From assembly GCA_010909165.1 (NCBI GenBank), contig VJWM01000025.1, positions 2,108,001-2,172,000 on the forward strand: 64,000 nt of DNA, in the 5' to 3' direction. The position numbers were made by a program, and so were the translations under genes. Shown here one piece after another: positions 42,521 to 54,205 of the stretch; position 1 is the first letter of the stretch; each line of letters starts with the position of its first letter. The DNA comes from Anthoceros angustus (Eukaryota; Streptophyta; Anthocerotopsida; Anthocerotales; Anthocerotaceae). The notes beneath the pieces were generated by a model. It was not told the origin of the DNA. It did not search any database and worked only from the letters and a program-made list of their open reading frames with translations.

Positions 42521-44839
42521 TAGGTAGAAGGACATCAGTGGTTGGGATGAAATCCCAGTTCTCGCCACTTGTTGAGGGCAGCCTAAATTTTGCAACTATT
42601 TGTTGTTAAGCATAGGGCTTCCGCTACATTGTACCGGCCCCCTTCGTATTGAATCGAGTAGTTCTGCTTCCGTCCTGGCCCTGCCTACACCCTTAGCATG
42701 TTGTCAGCCTTCCAGCCCCTGAATTTCGTATCTCAGCCGAATTGCTATGTATGCCTATCTCCTGGACTAAGCATTGCCTTCAGCTTATCTGACTCGGGGA
42801 ATGCCTTGTGATTTGGGTTGGTTGCCAGTAGGCGACAACATTAGACGGTGTCTTGCTTTCGTGCATAAGTTGTGCTTGCTCACACGTCGCAGCGTAGGTG
42901 TCTTGTGTTTCCATGCTTTCTCTCGAGCCGATAGGCAGGTTCGCACATTTCTGAATTCTTGTCCGTCTTGTGGATGTCCGCTGCCCAACAGATGCATGAA
43001 TTGCCCATGAGGGTGGCCAGCCATCGCTGGTGCATCCCAAGAGGACCCACTACGATGACGCACCAACCAGTAGGAGGTATCCTGTGTCTGGTGGATGTTG
43101 AAGCTGCAGACTTCTTTGCATCTTCTCACCAGCTGGGTTCGTTTCCTGGATGTGAGTCGTCAATCTGTGTGAAAATTGAATGGAAGTACGAGACCTCGGT
43201 CTGTCATTTCTGTCACTCTTCTTCTTCTGCTGTCGCTTAGACTTCCGGTGCAGTCCATTTATTGCACATGCTATGATCGTATGTGCAGAATTGACAGCAA
43301 ACAGATTTCAGCGTCCCCTGTCCCCACGTCCGAGGCTGTCATTGATGGACACAACCCGTTCCTCATCACATGTGGTACACACTGGTTTCATGCCAAGTGC
43401 AGGAGTTCGTAAAAACATAACTCCTCGAACTGAATCAAACTCCTTCGTCATGTAACAAATCCTGACAATCGATGAAACGTCAGAGCAGGAAAGGGAACCT
43501 GATCCTTTCCTGATCCTCGTGAGTGAGTTGCAATCAGTCGTCACAAGAGCGAGTGTTCCACTTCCCGGCCGGCGCCCGGGGAGTAAACGGCCTTGGGAAC
43601 AGGACGATGCGCGGGAAGTGGCGAATTGCGGCGAAACCACCCACGCGAGCCACCTTTTTGCTTTTTGCCCAAAGTTCAGGACGTTTCGAAACGGCAAGGG
43701 TTTCGTACCGTTTATCGCACATAGGATGCCTTTTACGGGCGGCCCCCGGGCTTGAGTTGCTCGCCACAACCCGAGCATTGCGGTCTGCTGATGGGAAGCT
43801 CTAGACTGGTCGGCGGCTGGTTTATGGTGGGCTCGGCCAGGCTCAGTGTGGCAGCGTTGGACCAGACAGGCGGCGGGTGATGGGCCGGTGCGGGAAGTCC
43901 TTGGATGATTTCTGAAGGGAGTCGGAAGGTTCAGCAGGAGGTGGGAGAACCCATCGCCTGCCTCAGCTAGCTGGTAGCAGGTTTGTAGCCTCCTGCCGGT
44001 CCCCCACAACATCACACCCCTCCACCCCTCCCTCCCCTTCCCTTTCCCTAATCCCCCTCTTTTCCTGCTTCCTGGCCCTCTTCCTTGTCCTGGCGTGTTG
44101 TTGCTTTGCATGTACGCCTGTTGGCTCCATGTTGCTTCCCTCATGTCAGCTCAGTTTGCAAGGGCGGAGTGCTAAGACTCCCGAGGCTAGTAGGAGGTGT
44201 CTTTTGCTTTGCTTTGCTTTGTCTGGTTTGGTTTGAGCTTGGGTTTGTCTTTCTTGCTGTGCTAGTCGTTGGACATGGGTATCTGGAGAGCGGTTTTTTG
44301 GTAGATGGGGCTGGTTGCCTTTGTTTGTGGCCGTTCTATCTTCCTTTTTTGTGTCCTTAGCGGCTTCCCTGGGGTGTCTCTATAATTGAGCAACATTGTG
44401 GGCTAGGCGCATGAAGCACCTAGCTAGCATGTGTAGCCAAGAACATGTAGTAGAGAAACTGTGCGAGGAATAAACACATGTAGTCGAGATAGGCTGCTAG
44501 TTAGCACATGTAGGCAGGAAGCAGCAACGTCCAGTTGTAGAAGTAGCCAGGTGTGGGGAAGGGAACCTCTCGGCTCGCTACCACATGCCTGGCATTGTCT
44601 GCAGTCTTCGAAATGCAAGGAGCAGCAGGAGAAGACAAGGGCAAGACCATCGGGCAGGGTTGTCACCGCTGAAAGCCTCCGGCGGAGCAGCTGAGCAAGG
44701 CTTGCTTGCACATCTGGGCCAGCTCACAAGATGGGAGTACGGTGTAGCTCATGGATTGTGCCAGGTCTGTGAGGTGATTTCCCGATAGCAGACGCTTGTG
44801 GACAGAACCTTGCTTCAGATCAGTTGTGATAAGTCAGAA
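42521..44839. other. RPS26 3' flank and 5' region of the Agenet gene
   Basis: No gene recognised in 2.3 kb. It contains a C-rich tract at about 44005-44075 and short repeats of ACATGTAG (about 44430-44515). The final few hundred bases are probably the 5' UTR of the next gene; an in-frame GTG extension to 44798 exists but the first ATG is 44840. Confidence 0.4.
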
Positions 44840-47800
44840 ATGGACCGACGCTCGCTGCAGCACAGTGATGCTGCAGCTGGAGCGCCACAGAGATCCAGTT
44901 CTGGTCCTTCAGGCCTACAGCTTGGTCGTGGGTTGAGTATGGAGTTTCGAACAAGCAGAGTGAAGGTTGAAGCTCTTGATGCCATAAGGGGTGAGCTATG
45001 GCAGGCCAGCGGAAGTGCGATGGATCACAAGTCCTTACCCTACAATGAGGACAACAGGAGGCAGAAGTCTGCCTTGGAGGCTGCGAGCCTTAGTCAAGAT
45101 GTTGTGGCCGTGAAGAGTGAAGAGTGGCAAGGGACTCTTCCTCAGCCGGTAGCCATGAGGACTGTGGGGACAGTGCACTGTATGTCTGCTGGTGGTGCGC
45201 AGTTGAATGAGAGTTCCATAGTTCCGTTTGCAGTTTCTGCTGCAATGCCAGCTTCGACTGCTGGGGTGTCCTCGGAATCTTTGACCCTTGAATCTGACCA
45301 GAGGGACAGAACTCTCATCATTTCTGACCATGTGCCTGACACTGAGTTGTTGCGGGACAGAATTGCAAGTGTCAGAGAGATGAACTTGCGCTCTTCAGCC
45401 AAGCAGAAAGGGAGGGTGGTGGACTGGCCTCTGATTCCTGTTGATAGACTCCCTTTTGGAGTTACCAGAAACATTGTAATCACTAGAGCTGGTGCCGATG
45501 ATGCTGAAGATGGACAACCTGATGGGAGGGCTGTTAGTGCTGAACTAGATGGGCCTCCCTCCTCTTCTAGTGATAGGAGGTCTGGGCACGAGGGTGTGGA
45601 TGGTAGAACAGGGTCTGTTGCCAATGTTGGGACTCCACCGTGTGAGACAGTGGCTTCTGAAGTAGTGGCATGTTCTAAAAAGGATACTTGTGTTTCTGGG
45701 GTTGTTCAGGGTGCACAGGGCAAGGTTAACGGCAATCCAAGTGTATCTATCAGTGGCAGCCATTCCAAGTCAATTCAGGGAATTCGCGAGCAAGTTCTGC
45801 AATCTGATGTGAGGGTGCAGTCTTTGGTAGAAGTCCTAAATGACTTGAGGCCTGTTGACAAGACTGAATCTGTTGCCTACACACCTGTTATTGAAGAGAA
45901 ATACCCAATCAACATTTCAGGGTTTGAATTATCTGGAAAACATTCTGGCACTTCACCTAATCGTGGGGGGGAAAGGATAATTTCAACTTCAGCAGCATTT
46001 GGACACCCTTGGGCCTCCAGAGAGTTTGTATCCCTGCCTGACTTGAATGAAAATGAGGGATCTGCACCACTAATACTGAAGCCCCAAGTTGACAGATGGC
46101 AGGAAGCACAGCTTAGGGCGCAAATACTTGTTTATGGAGCTCTCATGTAGGTGGCTTCTGTCCGTCATAGTTTGTAGCATGCTGTTGTTTACAGTTGTGG
46201 TGATTGTGGACATGGCCTGCTCCTGATTGTCTTCCTGTGGTGGGTGGTGGGGAGGGGAGGGGAGGGGAGGGAGAGGGAGGGGTGTTTGTCTGCCTTTCAA
46301 TTGTTACTTTTTCACCAACGCCTTGTCTGGTTTGCTTGACCAGCCATGGCAACCAGATCAATGAGCCATGGATGGAAACAGCATTTGGGGATGACATACC
46401 AGGTTAGTAAGAACCATCGAGTTACTTGTGTGGACCTGGTGTATTTTTTGCTGCTCAACTAGTTTCAATAAGTATTAGTTGCTTGCTAAAACCGTTTTAT
46501 GAGGTTCCCACATGAAGTTTTGCAGTATCTCCCTCAATGGGGGTAACATTCCTGCTGTGTAACATTCTGACGAAGGTGTTTAGAGCTGGATTTATGGAGC
46601 CAGCCAGACATTTATGATGCTTCTGTAAAACCAGCTTTCTTCCTTGAACGTCCTTGAAATTGGTTCTGGATCTTCTTGACGGACATGTCTGCATGCCTTA
46701 TACAGCTATCCACATGCTGTTGAACCTTTGCATTTCATATATGCTAGGTGTCTGTTGCAGCTATCACAAACGGGTGTTGGCATGCAGCTTTGAATGAAGG
46801 TCAGAATGAAGCTCATGGAGGAAGGTCGCGATGGGAAGGTAGTTGGAGGACAGCTTGTGAGAGAATTCAAGCCTCTTCTGAAGAAATAGCTTCTAGCACG
46901 CCCGCAGCAGAACAAAGGAGTTTTGGAGGGATCATGTCTTCTGGTCTGTCACAGATTAATGACCTCGCCCTGGCAAATGATGTTCCTGTGCAAGCCTCCC
47001 AGGAGCTTGCTCGTATTGTAGATATTCCCATGTCTACTGGTGCCTCTCAACTTGTTGGCACCGAACCAACTGCCGCAGGCCAATCATCCGGAACATCTAA
47101 TCCTGTTGCATCTGCACATCTGCCAGGTGGGGGTGGAAATCCTGGTGTGGTGTCTCCTGTTGTAGTTTCCCTTGACAACGAGGATGTTGCGACAAGAAGG
47201 TTGATGGTGACCACAGAAGCAATTACGACTGTTACAACAGGTCCTGAAGGGGGCGTGGTGGGCAGTATTGCACCAGAAATCGCTCCTGATCCAGCTGGAG
47301 TGGAACATGCTGCCTTAACATGTGCAGAGAACTTCCAGGATGTGACGTCGACTCAGCAACCTGAGACCTCTGATGCTGATATTGAGGCTGGAAATGCAAG
47401 GTCACGCCTAGGCTCTCCCACATCAGGCAAGATATTCTCCTTGGAGGAAATGCACAGTTCTCATGCGAGGCAAGCCTCTTTGACCAAGGGGTGGTCTCCA
47501 CTGGCGGGCATTAACAGTGCAGGAACCTCGTTGATACCCAATGTTGTAACGGTTGCAGAAACTTCAACTCCTTTGTTTCTGCAGACCATCGAGTCCGTGC
47601 CTCAGGACCATCCGGATACCACTGGAGGAGATGTATCGTTCAGGCGAGACAACACAGTTGAAGACCATTCCAATGCTGCAGGAAGAATTGAAGTCTCAGG
47701 TCAGGCTGTTGAAGGTGTGGCTGCAGCAGCTGGAAGTGTTCCATCAACATTGATTGAAAACGTACAGCCAGCATCATCTTCCAGGCAACAGCTTCCACCC

Positions 47801-50743
47801 GGTTTTGGTGCTAGATTGGCTGCACCATCTGGAGCTCCTGGCGCCGGGCCCATGAATGGGGCCCTTGATAGGGGTGGATTTGGTGATATGGCCGCTTCCC
47901 AGTTAGATCAAGCCAGGATCAGTGCAGAAGCTGCTGCTGCTGCTGCTGCATCTGCGGCAGATCAGAGTCAGGCTGTTTGGAGTCGTGTGGAGGCAGGGAG
48001 CCCTGCAAATCTTCCGTCAGAACAAGAACATCAGGCTGCATCTGCTGCTGCCAGCCTAGCAGCTGCTGTCTCTGTGGCTAAAGCTGCTGCAGAAATTGCC
48101 AAAATGGCATTTGAAGCCGCATCACTTGTGAAAGAGGAATTTGAGGCTGCATCACAGGTGAAGTCCCCTGCAGATGAGACAAGAGAACTTTCTGCTCCTT
48201 CCGGACTTGGTGTCTTGCATGAGGCTAGAGAACAGACATTGAAAAGAGCTGAGGATGCAGCGGCTGCTAAACGGAGGGCTGATACCCTAGATGCAATTGC
48301 AAGAGCTGCAGAACTCGCGACTGAGGCTGCAGCACAGACTGGGGCGGTAATCTCCATGGGTGACCCTTTTCCCCTCACATTAGATGCTCTTCGACGAGAT
48401 GGCGTTCTAAATTATTGGAAGCAGGACAAGCCTCCTGAAAATACTGGTGGTAAGCGAGCAAAGGCCAAGGCAGTTCTCAGGAAACCTATCAAGAGAAAAG
48501 CAGTTGCACAAAAGGGGAAGGCAATGGATGTAATGGATGCTGAAACCAAACGCACTTCAAAGACTGGAAGTCCAGGGAAAAAACAGATCAGCAAAGAAAT
48601 CAAGGCTCGGTTAAGGGCTGCTAAGAAGAAAACCCAAATCAAACTAAAGCCTCAAGCAAAGGTGAAAGCTGTGCCAAAATCCAGTCATCCAGCCGGTTCT
48701 ACACAGAGTCCAGTGTTGAAGAAGCCTGTGGTACCCAGAGCTCCGTTATCCAGAAATCTGCCGAGTGCTAAAAAAGCAGATGTGATTGGATCTCCAGTGG
48801 CGCAACCAGATGCAGGCATGAACGGCTCTATTAATCAAGGAACTGTTGTTGAGGTTTGGTCTACCTGCCTTACTTTGAGTCTTTCCTCTTGTGTCAAGTG
48901 TTTGATGATGGGATCCTGACCTGCCTCGCTCTGTTCGCTTCAAGGATTTCTCTGATAGTTTCCGCCTGGAGTGATTAACATTGAAGTGTGCTGTTCCAGG
49001 TTCTTGGTGATGAAGATGGCCTCAGGGGTGCCTGGTTTACAGGCAAAGTTGTTGCCGTGAGGCCTGGGGAAGCGTTGGTTGAGTATGTTGAAATATTATC
49101 TGATGATGGTAAGCTCACGTTTTATCTGTAAATTCTTATCCCTCCTATTTGATCAAGACCTAGCGTGAGCATTGAACTTAAGGCTTGTGTGCATTTTTGA
49201 CCTTGTTCCATGCCATATGGCAGGAAGTGGTCCTCTGCAGGAATGGATACAGTTGGGGCCAACAGGTAATGGAGGTCAAGGTGCACCTCGAGTGCGCTTG
49301 GCACATCCCATCAGTGTTTCAAAAAACGAAAAGGCTAAAAAGCGAAGACGATCTGCTGGAGGAAACCGAAGGTGGGCCATTGGGGATAGAGTTGATGCTT
49401 GGATACGTGATGGGTAAGAACCAGATCCAATCTTTCAACGTCCTCAACATCCCTTTGTTGATCACAGTCATATACAGGATCTACACAATTTGTGCTATTG
49501 CCTATCTTCAGGTGGTGGGAAGGTTTGGTGACTGCAGTGAATAACGAGGATGAGAACAAAATTACAGTCCATTTTCCAGGTGCATTACTGTGATGAAATA
49601 TATTCTTGAGTACTTTACAACCAGCTGGCATCGGTGCTAATGTTGCTCATCATGCAGGGAGGGGACACGTCAGTAATGAAGTCATGGGATTTGAGGCCGA
49701 CACTTGTATGGAGAGATGGTAACTGGAAAGAATTCGAGCCTGACGTTGATGAGGTGAGTTTTGGCTGCTGTGGTGGTCATTTTGTGTGCATTTTATATTT
49801 GGATACTAATATCTGATCTTCGGTTCTCCTGTGGCCATGAATTGTCCACTAGCCACAGGCTGGAAGACCAGCCAAACAGCAGAAAGTTTCTGCCCAGGTT
49901 CCCAGGGTGCAGCCTAGCAAAGAGACAGGAAAGAGTGAATCCTCAAGGAAATCCAGAGCAGGTGGAAAGGCGGAAACTGTAACCAAACCTGGGAAGCAGG
50001 TCCCTGAGCCCCTCAGTGAGGTTAGGGCTGCTGAAGAAGGGAAAGATACTGGGCCAAGTTCAAAGAAGAGGAAGCAAGCTGAACTCTCTGAGGATGATGG
50101 TAGGAAAGACCACAGCAAAGAGGAAAACACCTGCACGTGATGAACAAGAGGATGCTCACGCTGTCCCAGTGAATGTGACACCTGCTTCCCAAAAGCACAA
50201 ACCCAAAGGGCTTCAAGACCAGGGCCGGCAAGTATTGCAAAACGCCTGTGACTGGCATACCTGGGACAACCACAAGAAGGAAGGGGTTGGACAGAATCCC
50301 AGAGTCGGTGCTTCAGCACGAACATCAGATGCAGGAGCACAAGCAAAGGTGGCAAGGTCGGCGAAAGCGTCTGTTAGCGGGAAGAAAGCCGTGAATGCTA
50401 AGAAATCCACCAAGGCAACACCAGCAAAGGAGAAGGAGGGAAGCACCTGCAGTGGCAGAAACCCCTTCTGCTTCACCATTGACAGACTCGTCTCCTGAAA
50501 TTTTGGAGTCAGCTAGAACACCAGGCAGGAGGTCACCCCAGAAAACTCCACCAAGGGAGCGACAAGGCGCGAAACCAAGCCGATGCCGATGAGGGTGATG
50601 ATGCAGGTCCATCGGCCAAACCTAAAGGAAAACAAAAGCAGGCACAGAAGGGTTCAAAGGTCAAGACCGCTCCACAGAAAGACAACAGGCGGAAGTCAAG
50701 CAGAAAGGCCCAGGCAACTCGTGAAGGTATGAGGTTTGAGTAA
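44840..50743 (+). CDS. Agenet-domain protein (G2484-1-like), frameshifted in its 3' exons
   Basis: Exons: 44840-46146, 46344-46402, 46761-48853, 49000-49108, 49224-49413, 49512-49579, about 49658-49753, and about 49853-50743. The order matches the Arabidopsis G2484-1-type Agenet protein: low-complexity N-terminus, SLPDLNE, then AQLRAQILVYGALI and SWRTACERIQAS, an Ala-rich coiled coil, ISMGDPFPLTLDALRRDGVL, and paired Agenet modules (VLGDEDGLRGAWFTGKVVAV; RRWAIGDRVDAWIRDGWWEG; MKSWDLRPTLVWRDGNWKEF), with a Lys/Ala-rich basic tail. Agenet domains are Tudor-like and bind chromatin or RNA; nuclear role inferred. The seventh exon (near 49658) and the last exon carry frameshifts relative to copy 3. 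These are more likely base-calling errors or copy decay than biology, so the C-terminus is unsure. Confidence 0.8.
46240..46284 (+). repeat. G-run tract in intron 1 of the Agenet gene
   Basis: GGTGGGTGGTGGGGAGGGGA and following give at least six runs of three or more G within 45 bases, enough for a G-quadruplex on the transcript strand. Confidence 0.7.
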
Positions 50744-51818
50744 GCTGTGCAAGCTTGATGGCCCTGTGAGCTTGAGTTCGATGATGGCCCTGTTGAGTTC
50801 GCCCAGGTGTGGAGTTTCAGGCTGCAAGTGGTTCATCGCTGCATGGTGACAAGCAGTCTTAGGACGTGCTTTTTTTAAATGATCTTGTTGGCTAAGTTCT
50901 TTTTTCAACCATGGGCTATACGTCTATAGGTTTTGGAGGGTCTGGGAAAATTGAGCAAAAAGGACACGGTACAAGGTGGGAGGGCCGAGGAGGGGTTTGG
51001 GTCATCACGCCGAGTCCAGACCTTAGGCCATGCTGTGCAGACCCTGCTGGCTTCAAGGTGTTGACTCCCATCGTTTCGATGTTATCACCTTGTTGCTGTA
51101 GCTGGTCACTGCACTGTTAACTCCTGAGCTTGCTAGTACGCGCGTTGGATTGAGTGTTAACTCTACAGCGTTGGACAGACCTCTAGTCATCCAGTTTTGC
51201 ACCTGCAACAGGCTCTTTGTAACATGTTGGCTTTGTCAGACACTTTTATCATGTGAATGCATTAACCATTTTCAGGCAGGCTTCGTTATGGATCAATTTT
51301 ATGCGTCCGTCCTTTGAAGGTTGTCGTCTATAGTCCCTACCGAAGGTACGGAAGAAAGCCAGACATCTTGTGTTGGGTACTAGAAAAGGAGGCATGTTGC
51401 TGCCGCAACGTTAGCCAGAAGGGCCGACGACTGAGTTGTGGGCAATCTCTTCCAAAAGTAAAATCTGCCGAAAACCAGGCTGCTCATTATTAACCATCCT
51501 CAGAGGTACGTAGAGCTGGCGTGTTTCCCCCTCTCAAGGTAAACGTCAGGAATCACCACGTGCAAAACCGTCTGACAAGCTGCAGGGGAGGTAAAGGAGG
51601 AGGACTTTAGGCAACCAATTCGGCTCCGCTGCTTGGCCAATCCCTCGGAATTCAACTCATGGGTTAAAGCTTCTGTCTTCCGTCTTCGTGCTGGACAAAA
51701 TGGATCAGCCCAAGCCCATATTCTTGTGCTGGCTGACAGCTAAAGGTCGACTGGCCGGGTGCATGTTCTCCAGAACTGAATTCTTCTGAACGGCTGAACC
51801 GTCCATACTCCGTTCACA
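50744..51818. other. Spacer between convergent Agenet and GT43 genes, copy 1
   Basis: No gene recognised. Holds the 3' UTRs of both genes. It is repeated with small indels at about 56247-57313 and 61541-62600. Confidence 0.5.
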
Positions 51819-53638
51819 TCACATACGACCAGTATGTTCCTCCCTTTGTAATGTTGCAGACCCATTGGATCCGTGCTTCTCCGTTCGCATTGGATCATGT
51901 TTCTTTTTATCACGGCGTGATCTGCCCTTGGACTTCCAGTCTTTTCCACCCTGTTTCCGAGGCTTGTCTACACGTGCAGAATTCTCCCTGGGGTGCAACG
52001 GAACATAACTTTCTGGTGGCGGTGGTGGTGGTGGGTTAGGCCATGGAGTTCTTTGGGAGGGAACCACAACCTCCAAAGGCGGATCTATTACCCAACTGCA
52101 AAACACAACCGAAGAGCTTAAATGTGTGTCTCAAGAAAAACACCAGCAAGGACTCCCCAAAAGCCCAAAAGCACTATCTATGTAGCACAGCATACTCAGA
52201 ACAAGAGAACTACAACAGGTCAGAGAACAGATACCGATGAGGATGCTTGCTGTCAGCTCGAGCTTCTGCGCGCAACCACCACACAAGAACACGGCTTCCA
52301 CAGTTTCCAAGAGGCTCAATCAGCTGCTCATCTCTTACAATACTTGTTGGAGAGTCAACAAGCCCATTGGCAGAAAACCAATCATCCCAATCCTTCAGCC
52401 GACGCGGCTTTAAACTACTCTCCCAGAGGATCTCCGAATTGATGACAAACCCTGCCCACTCCAGACTCCTGCGCGCTGTGAACACATCCACAGGCTCTGT
52501 ATATCCCACTGTAACAGACCCATGCGGATGGTCAACTGTATGCCACCCTACCAAATGACCAGAGCTGTTACAGACAGGGCCCTGAATCGGATAGAACTTT
52601 GAGCTAGCATCTACTGATGCAGCCTCTTCTAATTTTCTTGGCTCCTGCAGTATCCCAACTGAAACTGCTCCTAGCCATTTGACAGTTTGCACCTCTTCAA
52701 AGAACTCAAGGCTGTAAGAATTGCTTTCATCTGCAAACACCACAATGCCATGCAGCTTCTTTTGACGCACATATCTGCATAAACAAGGAAAAATCTGGTT
52801 CACATCCTGGTTGACGCAACGGCAAAGCACTTGTAGCACCTAATACAATAAGCCAAGAGGAGGAAAAGACGTGAATCTGACCTCAGTCCATCCAGCCTCA
52901 ACCTTGCTTCCACTTCAGCTTGCTCATCCCACGAACTTGGCAGGAGTACATCAGGTGTCAAGTGGACAAACTCCAAGTCTGATTTGGCTAACAGCTCCAC
53001 AGTTTCTGTAGAAGCCTGGCCCCCGGCCTCAACAACAATCCAGGTCAACGGACCTGGGATATGAGAGTGTGGAACGAAGGCCTGTTAAATGGGCAGTCTG
53101 GAAAGTGCGAGAAAAGTGGGGTTATAGCAATGATTCTCCGCCTGTGTCTCCATATAAATGCATCTGCTCCTCTTGAACACGAAGAATCAAATTGTGTGCC
53201 ACCAGCATCTGCAAGGATCTGGATGAGGCCATGGCCGGACAAGGATCTCATGTCGTCCCGACTGCTCTTAGTGCCGTTCAATGGAAGTGAACCCTCAGAT
53301 GTTTCCTTGTCCACGAGTGTGTGATTCTGTGGAGCAACCTCCGAGTGAAAAACATAAGGGTATTGCAGAGCCACATCACTGTCATTTATTCTGTTTGTGA
53401 TCTCAGTTGATGCAAGACTTAGGTAAGGAACATCAGGCTGGCTCCAGTGAAATGCAAAAAGAGATTCCCTTGAGAACCGGAAGCCAAGGACCAGACTCGC
53501 AACGCATGCCAGAATCTGTAAGAAGATCCGGCATAGAAAACCAGCGGACCAAACCGCGTTCTCTCCCGAGTGCTCAGGACTGACACCTCCTCTAGCACTC
53601 CGTGTTCTAGGAGCCGCACGGTAGCTTCCGAACTTCAT
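51819..53638 (-). CDS. IRX14: IRX14-type GT43 glycosyltransferase, copy 1 (frameshifted)
   Basis: Minus strand, exons 52882-53638, 52235-52774 and 51819-52095. ATG 53638 gives MKFGSYRAAPRTRS, then a transmembrane anchor (FLCRIFLQILACVASLVLGF) typical of Golgi type II GT43 proteins. The catalytic part reads RRRIIAITP, WIVVEAGGQASTETVELLAK, GIVVFADESNSYSLEFFEEV (DXD-like ADES), GPVCNSSGHLVGWHT, LVWWLRAEARADSKHPHR, then WVIDPPLEVVVPSQRTPWPN and a Lys/Arg-rich tail. This is closer to IRX14 than to IRX9. IRX14 acts with IRX9 and IRX10 in xylan backbone synthesis. Exon 1 has frame breaks: the conserved VGRHEILVRPWPHPDP lies in a frame different from both its upstream and downstream sequence, and 4 bp is missing near 53151 relative to copy 3. 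Confidence 0.8.
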
Positions 53639-53936
53639 CTTCCGAGGCCAAACACTACGGGCTGTTGATATGGGCTGCCGCACATAAAAGCAAGTCATGG
53701 CGCGACCTCTATCATATCTTGCCCCTCCTGAGATGTTTCACGAGGAGGAAAACCAGAACACACTAAATTCCCGCCGTGCACTAAACTTGCACTCCCGCGC
53801 TGCCTGCCGCACTTTCAAGCATTGTCATCGCTCCGAGAACCTGCTACGGTGTTTCTTGGCCGCTGTCAAGCACTGCCACGGCCCGGAGCAGAATTCTAGA
53901 ATCATGAGGTGATCAGAACACACTTTCAGCTCAGAA

Positions 53937-54205
53937 AACCTATCAAGAGAAAAGCAGTTGCACAAAAGGGAAGGCAATGGATGTAATGGATGCTGAAACC
54001 AAACGCACTTCAAAGAACTCAAGGCTGTAAGAAGATCCGGCATAGAAAACCAGAACACACTTTCAGCTCAGAAACATGTTGCCTCTCAAGTAAACAACAG
54101 AAAAACACCAGCAAGGACTCCCCAAAAGCCCAAAAGCACTTGTAGCACCTAATACAATAAGCCAAGAGGAGGAAAAGACGTGAATCTGACCTCAGTCCAT
54201 CCAGC
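53937..54205 (+). other. Patchwork junction between tandem copies 1 and 2
   Basis: Fragments, all in plus orientation, in order with their sources: 53938-54015 from about 48482-48563 (Agenet exon), 54009-54031 from 52696-52719 (GT43 exon), 54025-54052 from 53517-53545 (GT43), 54043-54100 matching 59407-59461 (end of copy 2), 54099-54140 from 52135-52176, 54132-54204 from 52820-52896, then copy 2 proper. Overlaps at the joins are short identical stretches of about 4-12 bases. Confidence 0.9.

Larger units (their letters stand above)
48687..53936 (+). repeat. Tandem unit, copy 1
   Basis: First of three direct copies of the segment running from inside the large Agenet exon (CATCCAGCCGGTTCTACACA) to just upstream of the GT43 gene (GATCAGAACACACTTTCAGC). 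It is the only copy attached to the 5' half of the Agenet gene. Confidence 0.95.

Noticed and set aside
44085-44360. Hydrophobic 91-codon frame upstream of the Agenet gene
   Set aside because: Low-complexity T-rich DNA gives the hydrophobic look; no start context, no partner exon and no similarity I recognise.
49849-50355. 168-codon minus-strand frame, repeated in copy 2
   Set aside because: It is the antisense of the Agenet basic tail; its repetition only reflects the tandem duplication.
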